In this document: positions 56,899 to 64,000 of the stretch, piece after piece
Layout: each line of letters opens with the position of its first letter
Numbering within the stretch: position 1 is the first letter of the stretch
Assembly (NCBI GenBank): GCA_000824805.1
Contig: CCNA01000002.1
Span: 1 to 64,000, forward strand
Reading direction: 5' to 3'
Source: Mesorhizobium sp. SOD10
GTDB taxonomy: Bacteria; Pseudomonadota; Alphaproteobacteria; Rhizobiales; Rhizobiaceae
Length of the DNA stretch: 64,000 nucleotides
The notes under the pieces: model-generated
Database searches by the model: none
What the model saw: only the letters and a program-made list of their open reading frames with translations
Told to the model about the DNA's origin: nothing
Translations under genes and position numbers: made by a program

Positions 56899-58272
56899 AT
56901 GCCAATCAACATCACCATGCCGGCGCTCTCTCCGACCATGGAAGAAGGCAACCTGTCAAAATGGCTGGTCAAGGAAGGCGATAAGGTTTCGCCGGGCGAC
57001 GTGATCGCCGAGATCGAGACCGACAAGGCGACGATGGAAGTCGAGGCCGTCGATGAAGGCACGGTCGCCAAGCTGGTGGTGCCGGCCGGCACCGAGGGCG
57101 TCAAGGTCAACGCGCTGATCGCCATCCTGGCCGGCGAGGGCGAGGATACCGCGGCCGCGGCCAAGAGCGGCGGCGATGCGGCGCCCAAGGCCGAAGCAAC
57201 GAAAGCGGAAGCCCCGAAGGCCGAAGCGTCCAAGGAAGCGCCCAAAGCGGCGGCCGCTGCGGCGCCCGCGCCGGCGAAGGCTGAGCCCGGTCCCGCCGCC
57301 AACGGCCACGCCGCCGGCGATCGGGTCTTTGCATCGCCGCTCGCCCGCCGCATCGCCAAGGATGCCGGCGTCGACGTGACGGCGCTGACCGGCTCCGGTC
57401 CGCATGGCCGCGTGGTGAAGGTCGACGTCGAGGCGGCGATCGCGTCCGGCAGCGCAAAGGCCGCGCCGACTGCGAAGGCGCCCGCCGGCGCTCCGTCCGC
57501 TCCGGCTCCTGCTGCGAAGCCGATGTCGGACGACCAGGTGCTGAAGCTGTTCGCCGAAGGTTCCTACGAGCTGGTGCCGCATGACAACATGCGCAAGACC
57601 ATCGCGCGCCGCCTGGTCGAGGCGAAGTCCACCATCCCGCATTTCTACCTGACGCTGGACTGCGAGCTCGATGCGCTTCTGGCGCTGCGCACGCAGTTGA
57701 ATGCCGCAGCCCCGATGCGGAAGACCGACAAGGGCGAGGTTCCGGCCTACAAGCTCTCGGTCAACGACATGGTCATCAAGGCGATGGCCATGGCGCTGAT
57801 GGCGGTGCCGGATGCCAACGCCTCCTGGACCGAGAACGCCATGGTCAAGCACAAGCACGCCGATGTCGGCGTTGCGGTGTCGATCCCCGGCGGCCTGATC
57901 ACGCCGATCATTCGCAAAGCGGATGAAAAGACGCTGTCGGTCATCTCCAACGAGATGAAGGACCTGGCGAGCCGCGCCAGAAGCCGCAAGCTGAAGCCGG
58001 AAGAATATCAGGGCGGCACGACGGCGGTGTCGAATCTCGGCATGTTCGGCATCAAGGACTTTGCCGCCGTCATCAACCCGCCGCATGCGACGATCCTGGC
58101 GGTCGGCGCGGGCGAGGAGCGGGCGGTGGTGAAGAAGGGCGAGATCAAGATTGCAACGATCATGTCTGTCACGCTCTCGACCGACCATCGCGCGGTCGAC
58201 GGCGCGCTCGGCGCGGAACTGCTGGGCGCCTTCAAGCGCATGATCGAAAACCCGATGGGCATGCTGGTCTAG
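56899..58272 (+). CDS. pdhC: Pyruvate dehydrogenase E2 (dihydrolipoamide acetyltransferase)
   Basis: Encodes 457 aa. One lipoyl domain (1-80; Lys in [10 protein letters not shown]), an Ala/Lys/Pro-rich linker, the peripheral-subunit-binding domain at about 137-172 (FASPLARRIAKDAGVDVTAL), another linker, then the catalytic core with the active His in STDHRAVDGALGAELL. It forms the core that transfers acetyl to CoA. The lipoyl domain is almost identical to that of PdhB. Confidence 0.97.
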   Translation: MPINITMPALSPTMEEGNLSKWLVKEGDKVSPGDVIAEIETDKATMEVEAVDEGTVAKLVVPAGTEGVKVNALIAILAGEGEDTAAAAKSGGDAAPKAEATKAEAPKAEASKEAPKAAAAAAPAPAKAEPGPAANGHAAGDRVFASPLARRIAKDAGVDVTALTGSGPHGRVVKVDVEAAIASGSAKAAPTAKAPAGAPSAPAPAAKPMSDDQVLKLFAEGSYELVPHDNMRKTIARRLVEAKSTIPHFYLTLDCELDALLALRTQLNAAAPMRKTDKGEVPAYKLSVNDMVIKAMAMALMAVPDANASWTENAMVKHKHADVGVAVSIPGGLITPIIRKADEKTLSVISNEMKDLASRARSRKLKPEEYQGGTTAVSNLGMFGIKDFAAVINPPHATILAVGAGEERAVVKKGEIKIATIMSVTLSTDHRAVDGALGAELLGAFKRMIENPMGMLV

Positions 58273-58284
58273 GAAGGAAAGGCG

Positions 58285-58407
58285 GTGTGGAAATTCTTCA
58301 CCGGCCTTTTCGCCTTGATCATTTTCGATCCCGTCGGCGAGCCGTGTGCTCGCCGCGGCGTCAGGCGTTCGCGGCCAGGTTTCGGCAGAGGTGAGGCAAC
58401 CGCATGA
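58285..58407 (+). CDS. Small open reading frame (40 aa) between pdhC and the esterase gene
   Basis: GTG start after AGGAAGGAAAGGC. Product VWKFFTGLFALIIFDPVGEP followed by an Arg/Gly-rich tail. Hydrophobic N-terminal 15 residues suggest membrane contact. Its stop overlaps the next ATG (ATGA), so even if the peptide has no function its translation could couple esterase expression to pdhC. No family recognised. Confidence 0.45.
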   Translation: MWKFFTGLFALIIFDPVGEPCARRGVRRSRPGFGRGEATA

Positions 58408-59042
58408 AGACAATTCTATGCTATGGCGACTCGCTGACCTGGGGCTACGACGCCGCCAGCCTCGGCCGCCATGCGCTCGAAGATCGCTGGCCGAGCGTGC
58501 TCGCGGCCGAGCTCGGCGGCGACGTCGAGGTCATCGCTGAAGGTCTCAACGGCCGCACCACGGCCTTCGACGACCATCTGGCCGGTGCCGACCGCAATGG
58601 CGCCCGTATTCTGCCGACGATCCTAACCAGCCATGCGCCGCTGGATCTCGTCGTTATCATGCTCGGCTCCAACGATATGAAGCCTTGGATCCACGGCAAT
58701 CCGGTCGCGGCCAAGCAGGGCATGCAGCGGCTGATCGATATCGTGCGCGGCCATGACTATCCCTTCGACTGGCCGGCGCCGCAGATCCTCATCGTCGCGC
58801 CGCCCGCGGTCACCCGCACCGACAATGCCGAATTCAAGGAAATGTTCGCCGGCGGCGACGACGCCTCCAAGCGTCTGGCGCCGCAATATTCCCTGCTGGC
58901 CGACGAGGCCGGCTGCGGCTTCTTCGATGCCGGCACGGTTGCCACCACCACGCCGCTCGATGGCGTTCATCTCGATGCCGAGAACACGCGACGTATCGGC
59001 CAGGCGCTGGCGCCGCTTGTGCGCGTGATGTTAGCGACATGA
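58404..59042 (+). CDS. SGNH/GDSL-type hydrolase (arylesterase-like)
   Basis: Encodes 212 aa. Block I ILCYGDSLTWGYDAA carries the nucleophile Ser10 region, block III IMLGSNDMKPW the Asn of the oxyanion hole, and block V DGVHLDAENTRRIG the Asp and His. No signal peptide. Members hydrolyse acetyl or aryl esters; the natural substrate is unknown. Located inside the pyruvate dehydrogenase cluster between pdhC and lpd. Confidence 0.88.
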   Translation: MKTILCYGDSLTWGYDAASLGRHALEDRWPSVLAAELGGDVEVIAEGLNGRTTAFDDHLAGADRNGARILPTILTSHAPLDLVVIMLGSNDMKPWIHGNPVAAKQGMQRLIDIVRGHDYPFDWPAPQILIVAPPAVTRTDNAEFKEMFAGGDDASKRLAPQYSLLADEAGCGFFDAGTVATTTPLDGVHLDAENTRRIGQALAPLVRVMLAT

Positions 59043-59254
59043 TAGTCAATGCATTTCTGATCATTGGCCTTTGGTTGGCTGTGCGTTGGCAAGGCCGTCG
59101 AAGTCGGCTGCTTACAGGCTACGCATTTGTGGGACTCTGGGCATTCGACGCCCTTTCGGTCCTAATGCATGAGCCAACTTTCAGGCCTCCAATGCTGATG
59201 CATGAGCCGTGGGCGATACCAAAGCCCTCTTTCGGCAAAGCCTCGCTTCAATAA
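59039..59254 (+). CDS. Small predicted membrane protein (71 aa), uncertain
   Basis: MIVNAFLIIGLWLAVRWQGR then a second hydrophobic stretch GYAFVGLWAFDALSVLMHEP, and a tail with the repeat LMHEP (twice). The ATG overlaps the esterase stop (ATGA). Base composition is a little AT-richer than neighbours and the tail looks non-conserved, so this may be a decaying or spurious frame. No family recognised. Confidence 0.4.
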   Translation: MIVNAFLIIGLWLAVRWQGRRSRLLTGYAFVGLWAFDALSVLMHEPTFRPPMLMHEPWAIPKPSFGKASLQ

Positions 59255-59264
59255 GGACCATAAA

Positions 59265-60731
59265 ATGGCTGAATCCTACGACGTCATCATCATCGGCTCA
59301 GGCCCCGGTGGCTATGTCACGGCAGTGCGATCCGCCCAGCTCGGCTTCAAGACGGCGATCGTCGAGCGCGAGCATCTGGGCGGCATCTGTCTCAACTGGG
59401 GCTGCATCCCCACCAAGGCGCTGCTGCGCTCGGCCGAGATCATGCATTATTCGGATCACCTCAAGGATTACGGCCTGAAGCTCGAAGGCGGCAAGATCAG
59501 CCCGGACACGGCCGCCGTGGTCGATCGCTCGCGAAAAGTGTCGCTCAGGCTGAACACCGGCGTCGGCTTCCTGATGAAGAAGAACAAGGTCGATATCATC
59601 TGGGGCGAAGCGAAGCTTTCGAAAGCTCCTTCCGGTGACAAACCGGGCGAGGTCGTCGTTTCGAAGACCGCCAAGAAGGCGATGGAGCCGCAGCCGCCGG
59701 TGCCAAAGAACGTAAAGGGCGAGGGTACTTATACGGCCAAGCACATTATCCTGGCGACCGGCGCCCGCCCGCGCGCGCTGCCCGGCATCGAGCCGGACGG
59801 CAAGCTGATCTGGACCTATTTCGAGGCCATGGTGCCGAAGGAAATGCCGAAATCGCTGCTGGTCATGGGTTCCGGCGCCATCGGCATCGAATTCGCCTCT
59901 TTCTACCGCACCATGGGCGCCGACGTGACCGTGGTCGAGTTGCTGCCGCAGGTCATGCCGGTCGAGGATGCCGAGGTCTCGAAATTCGCGCAGAAGCAGT
60001 TCGAGAAACAGGGGATGAAGATCATCCTCGAAGCCAAGGTGACCAAGGTCGAGAAATCAGCCAATTCGGTTACCGCGCATGTCGAGATGAAGGACGGCAA
60101 GGTCGAGAAGATCAGCGCCGATCGCATGATTTCGGCCGTCGGGGTGCAGGGCAACATCGAAAATCTTGGCCTGGAAGCGCTCGGCGTGAAGACGGACCGC
60201 GGCTGTGTCGTCGTCGACGGCTACGGCAAGACCAATGTGCCCGGCATCTATGCCATCGGCGATGTCGCCGGCCCACCGATGCTCGCCCACAAGGCCGAGC
60301 ATGAGGGCGTCGTCTGCATCGAAAAGATAGCCAATTTCCCGGGCGTGCACGCCATCGACAAATTGAAGATCCCCGGCTGCACTTATTGCAGCCCGCAGGT
60401 CGCGTCCGTTGGCCTGACCGAAGCGAAGGCCAAGGCCGAAGGCAAGGATATTCGCGTCGGCCGCTTCCCCTTCAGCGCCAATGGCAAGGCCATCGCGCTC
60501 GGCGAGGACCAGGGCTTCGTCAAGACCATCTTCGACAAGAAGACCGGGCAGCTTCTCGGCGCGCATATGGTGGGCGCGGAGGTGACCGAGCTCATCCAGG
60601 GTTTTGTCGTGGCGATGAACCTGGAGACGACTGAGGAAGAACTGATGCACACGATCTTCCCGCATCCGACGCTGTCGGAGATGATGAAGGAGAGCGTGCT
60701 CGACGCCTATGGCCGCGCTTTGAACGCATGA
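59265..60731 (+). CDS. lpdA: Dihydrolipoyl dehydrogenase (E3 of pyruvate dehydrogenase)
   Basis: Encodes 488 aa. FAD motif DVIIIGSGPGGYVTAVRSAQ, redox disulfide GGICLNWGCIPTKALL, NAD motif LVMGSGAIGIEFASFYRTMG, and the His-Glu dyad in HTIFPHPTLSEMMKES. A 25-30 residue insertion near 125-155 (KTAKKAMEPQPPVPKNVKGE) is typical of the alphaproteobacterial PDH-specific E3. AAGGACC precedes the ATG. Regenerates oxidised lipoamide for PDH. Confidence 0.96.
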   Translation: MAESYDVIIIGSGPGGYVTAVRSAQLGFKTAIVEREHLGGICLNWGCIPTKALLRSAEIMHYSDHLKDYGLKLEGGKISPDTAAVVDRSRKVSLRLNTGVGFLMKKNKVDIIWGEAKLSKAPSGDKPGEVVVSKTAKKAMEPQPPVPKNVKGEGTYTAKHIILATGARPRALPGIEPDGKLIWTYFEAMVPKEMPKSLLVMGSGAIGIEFASFYRTMGADVTVVELLPQVMPVEDAEVSKFAQKQFEKQGMKIILEAKVTKVEKSANSVTAHVEMKDGKVEKISADRMISAVGVQGNIENLGLEALGVKTDRGCVVVDGYGKTNVPGIYAIGDVAGPPMLAHKAEHEGVVCIEKIANFPGVHAIDKLKIPGCTYCSPQVASVGLTEAKAKAEGKDIRVGRFPFSANGKAIALGEDQGFVKTIFDKKTGQLLGAHMVGAEVTELIQGFVVAMNLETTEEELMHTIFPHPTLSEMMKESVLDAYGRALNA

Positions 60732-60800
60732 CAGGTCACCGATTGGTGACAGGCCACCAATCGGTGATGAATCGCCGATCGGCGATAGGTGGCCGATCTG
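60732..60800. repeat. Four tandem 18-bp palindromic units after lpdA
   Basis: Directly after the lpdA stop, four degenerate 18-base units follow each other (minus strand each begins ATCGG or ATTGG; GGTGA/TCACC and CGCCGATCGGCG palindromes inside). Neighbouring units are mutually complementary, so the RNA could form alternative hairpins. There is no U-run. In the minus-strand frame they would read PIGDLS-like hexamers, but nothing supports a gene there. Confidence 0.75.
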
Positions 60801-60905
60801 TGCTAAATTGGTCGGGCGAGACTCACACGCGGCAGCCGGAGAAACCTGACGGCAAGGCAGTTCATATCCGGATGCATTTTCATCTGATCGAGGAGGAATT
60901 GACAC

Positions 60906-61163
60906 ATGCATATGAATGGCGTCGGCTGGATCACGGCCATCATCGTCGGCGGTCTGGCGGGTTGGTTCGCCGAAATGGTTATGAAGAGCAACACCGGCAT
61001 CTTCATGAACATCATCATGGGCATCGTCGGCGCCGTGGTGCTGAACGCGATCCTGCAGGCTCTGAACATCCAGTCCTTCGGCGTCGGCTGGGTCGCCTAT
61101 CTGATCACCGGTTTCATCGGCGCCTGCCTGCTGATCTTCGTGGGGCGGCTTGTTCGCCGCTGA
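60906..61163 (+). CDS. GlsB/YeaQ/YmgE-family membrane stress protein
   Basis: Encodes 85 aa of the transglycosylase-associated protein family. Three hydrophobic segments: GWITAIIVGGLAGWFAEMVM, FMNIIMGIVGAVVLNAILQA and VGWVAYLITGFIGACLLIFV. GAGGAG lies upstream of the ATG. Small inner-membrane protein often induced by general stress; function unclear. Separate unit between lpdA and lipA. Confidence 0.87.
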   Translation: MHMNGVGWITAIIVGGLAGWFAEMVMKSNTGIFMNIIMGIVGAVVLNAILQALNIQSFGVGWVAYLITGFIGACLLIFVGRLVRR

Positions 61164-61181
61164 ACGCATGCCGCTATGCGG

Positions 61182-61218
61182 AAAAGGCCGTGGCGGCATG
61201 CGCCGGCGCGGCCTTTTT
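61182..61218 (+). terminator. Terminator after the GlsB-type gene
   Basis: AAAAGGCCG and CGGCCTTTT arms (9 bp) close an 18-base internal region that is itself GC-rich, and the right arm ends in a T-run. It is only 70 bases before the lipA start. Confidence 0.75.
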
Positions 61219-61287
61219 CTTTGCCTCGAAAAGTCTTAGATGACGAAGGACAGGCGGCCTCCGACACCGCGGCCGCGAGGATTTGAA

Positions 61288-62253
61288 ATGGTCACAGTCG
61301 TAGACACGATCGCCAACCGGCCGCGCCCGCGGCATCCCGAGAAGGCGCACAGGCCCGACCAGGAGGTGCTGCGCAAGCCCGACTGGATCCGCGTCAAGGC
61401 GCCGGTTTCCAAGGGCTATGCCGAAACGCGCGAGATCGTGAAATCGCACAAGCTGGTGACGGTGTGCGAGGAGGCCGGCTGCCCGAATATCGGCGAATGC
61501 TGGGACAAGAAGCACGCCACCTTCATGATCATGGGCGAGATCTGCACGCGCGCCTGCGCCTTCTGCAATGTCGCGACCGGCATCCCGACGGCGCTCGATC
61601 CCGATGAGCCGGCACGCGTGGCGCACGCCGTCAGGCAAATGGGGCTGAGCCACGTCGTCATCACCTCCGTCGACCGCGACGATCTGGCCGACGGCGGCGC
61701 CCAGCATTTTGCCGACGTTATCCACGCCATCCGCGCGGCGGCACCTTTGACGACGATCGAGATCCTGACGCCCGACTTCCTGCGCAAGGACGGCGCGCTG
61801 GAGATCGTCGTTGCGGCCAAGCCCGACGTCTTCAACCACAATCTCGAAACCGTGCCGTCGAACTATCTGACGGTTCGCCCCGGCGCCCGTTATTTCCACT
61901 CGATCCGGCTTTTGCAGCGGGTCAAGGAACTCGACCCGTCGATCTTCACCAAATCCGGCATCATGGTCGGCCTCGGCGAGGAGCGGAACGAGGTGCTGCA
62001 ATTGATGGACGATCTGCGTTCGGCCAATGTCGACTTCATGACCATCGGCCAGTATCTGCAGCCTTCCAAGAAGCACCATCCGGTAATCCGCTTCATTCCG
62101 CCGGACGAGTTCAAGTCCTACGAGACGATCGGCAAGACCAAGGGTTTTCTGCTCGTCGCGTCGAGCCCGCTGACGCGCTCTTCGCACCATGCCGGCGAGG
62201 ATTTCGCCAGGCTGCGCGCGGCGCGCGAGGCGCAGCTCGCGAAGGCCAGCTGA
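61288..62253 (+). CDS. lipA: Lipoyl synthase
   Basis: Encodes 321 aa, a radical-SAM enzyme that inserts two sulfurs into octanoyl-E2 to make lipoyl groups. The radical SAM cluster is [13 protein letters not shown] (CxxxCxxC); the auxiliary cluster is [14 protein letters not shown] (CxxxxCxxxxxC); the C-terminal RSSHHAGE serine motif is present. The start [20 protein letters not shown] matches family length; an in-frame ATG 16 codons upstream adds Pro/Arg-rich residues. It supplies lipoate for the PDH genes just upstream. Confidence 0.95.
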   Translation: MVTVVDTIANRPRPRHPEKAHRPDQEVLRKPDWIRVKAPVSKGYAETREIVKSHKLVTVCEEAGCPNIGECWDKKHATFMIMGEICTRACAFCNVATGIPTALDPDEPARVAHAVRQMGLSHVVITSVDRDDLADGGAQHFADVIHAIRAAAPLTTIEILTPDFLRKDGALEIVVAAKPDVFNHNLETVPSNYLTVRPGARYFHSIRLLQRVKELDPSIFTKSGIMVGLGEERNEVLQLMDDLRSANVDFMTIGQYLQPSKKHHPVIRFIPPDEFKSYETIGKTKGFLLVASSPLTRSSHHAGEDFARLRAAREAQLAKAS

Positions 62254-62259
62254 CCTTCA

Positions 62260-62715
62260 ATGCCGAAATTCGAGGCGACACGCCGGGTCGCGCACACGCC
62301 GCAAGAGATGTTCGCGCTGGTGGCTGACATCGAGGCCTACCCGCAATTCCTGCCGCTCTGTGAATCGCTCACCGTGCGCTCGCGCAAAGAGCGCGACGGC
62401 CGCACCATCCTGGTCGCTGACATGAGCATCGGCTACAAGGCGATCCGCGAGACCTTCACGACGCAGGTGCTGCTGAAGCCCGACGAGAACGCGATCGATG
62501 TCAAATACATCGACGGCCCGTTCAAATATCTGAGCAACATCTGGCGCTTCGATCCCGCCGAGGGCGGCTGCGAGGTGCATTTCTTCATCGACTACGAATT
62601 TAAGAGTCGCATCCTGGGCGCTCTGATGGGCACGATGTTCGACCGCGCCTTCCGCATGTTCTCGGAAGCCTTCGAGAAGCGCGCCGACGTCATCTACGGC
62701 GCGAGGCCGGCCTAA
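62260..62715 (+). CDS. RatA/COQ10-type START-domain protein
   Basis: Encodes 151 aa: FEATRRVAHTPQEMFALVAD, IEAYPQFLPLCESLTVRSR, and FKYLSNIWRFDPAEGGCEVH FIDYEFKS-type strands. Bacterial members bind hydrophobic quinone precursors (COQ10 role) or are called RatA toxin; the COQ10-like role seems more likely in a respiratory alphaproteobacterium. Six bases after lipA, so in one operon. Its stop overlaps the stop of cinA on the other strand by three bases. Confidence 0.9.
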   Translation: MPKFEATRRVAHTPQEMFALVADIEAYPQFLPLCESLTVRSRKERDGRTILVADMSIGYKAIRETFTTQVLLKPDENAIDVKYIDGPFKYLSNIWRFDPAEGGCEVHFFIDYEFKSRILGALMGTMFDRAFRMFSEAFEKRADVIYGARPA

Positions 62716-63200
62716 CGTTCGCCAAGCGCCCGCAATCCGAGTTGCAGCGCATGCCGCACCGTCTCATGCCGGATGAATTCGCGGCCCTTTTGGCCGAACA
62801 ATTGTTGTTCGGCGACCACCGGCTGCCCGGCCAATGCAACCCCGAACCAGACCAGACCGACGGGCTTGTCCGCCGAGCCGCCGCTGGGGCCGGCAATGCC
62901 GGTGACGGCGAGGGACAGGCTTGCTTGCGAATGCGTCAGCGAGCCTGCCGCCATCTCCAGCACCGTCTCGCGCGAGACCGCGCCATGCGCGTCGAGCGTG
63001 GCTGCGGAGACGCCGAGCATCTCCATCTTGGCTTCGTTGGAATAGGTGATGAAGCCACGATCGACCACTGCGGAGGACCCGGCGATGTCGGTGAGCGCGG
63101 CGATGATCAGGCCGCCGGTGCAGCTCTCGGCCGTCGCCAGCATGATGCTGCGTTGCTGGCAGGCCTGGAGCAATGCAATGGCGAGTTCGGCGTTGCTCAT
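62712..63200 (-). CDS. CinA-family nicotinamide-nucleotide amidase (short form)
   Basis: Encodes 162 aa with only the amidase (PncC) domain: [54 protein letters not shown] and [20 protein letters not shown]. It deamidates NMN in pyridine nucleotide salvage. The N-terminal COG1058 domain of long CinA is absent, as in many alphaproteobacteria. Its ATG overlaps the ispDF stop (ATGA). Confidence 0.92.
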   Translation of the reverse strand: MSNAELAIALLQACQQRSIMLATAESCTGGLIIAALTDIAGSSAVVDRGFITYSNEAKMEMLGVSAATLDAHGAVSRETVLEMAAGSLTHSQASLSLAVTGIAGPSGGSADKPVGLVWFGVALAGQPVVAEQQLFGQKGREFIRHETVRHALQLGLRALGER

Positions 63201-64000
63201 GCCGGCACTTCTCCCGGATAGACGACGCTGGCCGTGGCGATCGCGGCAATGCCTTCGCCGCGCCCGACAAAGCCGAGCTTCTCGTTGGTCGTGGCCTTGA
63301 TCGAAATGCGCTCGGGCGCAATGCCGAGCATGGCCGAAAGCGCCTCCGTCATCGCCGCGCGATGCGGCCCCACGCGCGGTGCCTCGCAGATCAGCGTGAT
63401 GTCGGCATTGGCGATGCGGCCGCCGCGCTCGCGCACCAGCTTCGCCGCGTGCTCGACGAAAATCTTCGAGGCCGCCCCCTTCCATTGCGGGTCCGATGGC
63501 GGGAAATGCGTGCCGATGTCGCCGGCGCCGCAGGTGGCAAGCAGCGCGTCGGTCAGCGCGTGCAGCCCGACATCAGCGTCCGAATGGCCAGAGAGTTTTC
63601 GCTCATAGGGAATGGCGACGCCGCAGAGCGTCACATGGTCGCCGGGCTCGAACGCATGCACGTCGTAGCCATTGCCGGTGCGAATATCCGGGAAGCGCTG
63701 CTGCGCGTTCGAGAGCCGCTGGTCGGCCAATGCAATGTCCCTTGCCCAGGTGAGTTTGACGTTGTCCGGCGATCCGGGAACGATCTTGACCGGTATCTGT
63801 GCCCATTCGGCGATCGCCGCGTCGTCGGTGAACTCGCTCTTGCCCAGATGATGCGCCTTCTCATGCGCGGCGAGCAGCGGCCAGAACGGAAAACCCTGCG
63901 GCGTCTGCGCGGCATGAAGGCCGGCCCTCGACACCGTCTCGTCGATCATGCCGGTGGCGGATTCCCGCTTCAGCGTATCGGCGACGGGCAGCGCCGGCAA
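63197..64000 (-). CDS. ispDF: Bifunctional IspD/IspF isoprenoid enzyme, 5' part outside the window
   Basis: Open to the window end, so the N-terminal IspD part is missing. What remains is the IspD C-terminal end ([20 protein letters not shown]) fused to a complete IspF domain: [33 protein letters not shown] (metal Asp/His), [19 protein letters not shown] and [20 protein letters not shown]. Performs the third and fifth steps of the MEP pathway. The fusion is common in alphaproteobacteria. The cinA gene follows with a four-base overlap. Confidence 0.93.
   Translation of the reverse strand: MPALPVADTLKRESATGMIDETVSRAGLHAAQTPQGFPFWPLLAAHEKAHHLGKSEFTDDAAIAEWAQIPVKIVPGSPDNVKLTWARDIALADQRLSNAQQRFPDIRTGNGYDVHAFEPGDHVTLCGVAIPYERKLSGHSDADVGLHALTDALLATCGAGDIGTHFPPSDPQWKGAASKIFVEHAAKLVRERGGRIANADITLICEAPRVGPHRAAMTEALSAMLGIAPERISIKATTNEKLGFVGRGEGIAAIATASVVYPGEVPA

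Noticed and set aside
60732..60800. CRISPR-like array
   Set aside because: Units are contiguous and degenerate with no spacers of constant length, and no cas genes are nearby.

Overview
The window is a core-chromosome segment of a GC-rich alphaproteobacterium of the order Rhizobiales. It is most likely Mesorhizobium or a close phyllobacterial relative; the genus is an inference. Support: a complete S10-spc-alpha ribosomal cluster without rpsD or rpmJ; both a rhizobial eukaryote-type glutamine synthetase (glnII) and glnB-glnA; a lipoyl-domain-bearing pyruvate dehydrogenase E1 beta; an ispDF fusion next to a short cinA; and dispersed palindromes of a type common in Mesorhizobium intergenic DNA.

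Layout. 1-14.8 kb: last codons of an upstream gene (probably tuf), then rpsJ to rplO, secY-adk, rpsM, rpsK, rpoA and rplQ, closed by a strong terminator. 14.9-24.6 kb: a frameshifted hypothetical gene, a DegP-type protease, rarA, a membrane-anchored Asp/Asn-hydroxylase-like protein, an RluC-type pseudouridine synthase, an EamA transporter, an ATP12 chaperone and an unusual MHS transporter. 24.6-28.5 kb: the nitrogen island. glnII faces glnB-glnA tail to tail, and each unit has a readable sigma-54 promoter (GG-N10-GC) with an upstream NtrC-like dyad. 28.5-32 kb: nnr translationally coupled to a large periplasmic Cys-rich protein with one CxxCH motif. 32-39.5 kb: two glycosyltransferases, pccB, a DEAD-box helicase with a DEGD motif II, an alpha/beta hydrolase and an SDR. 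39.6-44.3 kb: cysteine synthase overlapping an AlaX-type editing protein, sseA overlapping a GNAT, an OmpA-like protein and a DUF1203 protein. 44.3-44.7 kb: a geneless stretch with several terminators that may encode small RNAs. 44.7-49.2 kb: ald with a divergent Lrp-type regulator, fau, ndh and a cpdB fragment. 49.3-54.3 kb: small genes, kdsA, a PRC-barrel gene, eno and an ftsB-like gene. 54.4-64 kb: pdhA-pdhB-pdhC, an SGNH esterase, lpd, a GlsB-type gene, lipA, ratA, cinA and ispDF (cut by the window end).

How they work together: the first third builds ribosomes, RNA polymerase alpha and the SecY channel. eno, the pyruvate dehydrogenase genes and lipA link the end of glycolysis to acetyl-CoA and to the lipoyl cofactor that the complex needs. 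glnII/glnB/glnA assimilate ammonium under Ntr control.

I found no clear new multi-gene system. The most interesting items are regulatory or atypical single genes: a 37-bp-arm inverted repeat between rpsM and rpsK, a duplicated -35 region before rpsM, dispersed palindromes, the CxxCH Cys-rich protein coupled to nnr, the MHS transporter with a roughly 185-residue insertion, a hydroxylase-like protein lacking one iron-binding His, the DEGD helicase with three leader hairpins, and several very small genes with good ribosome binding sites.
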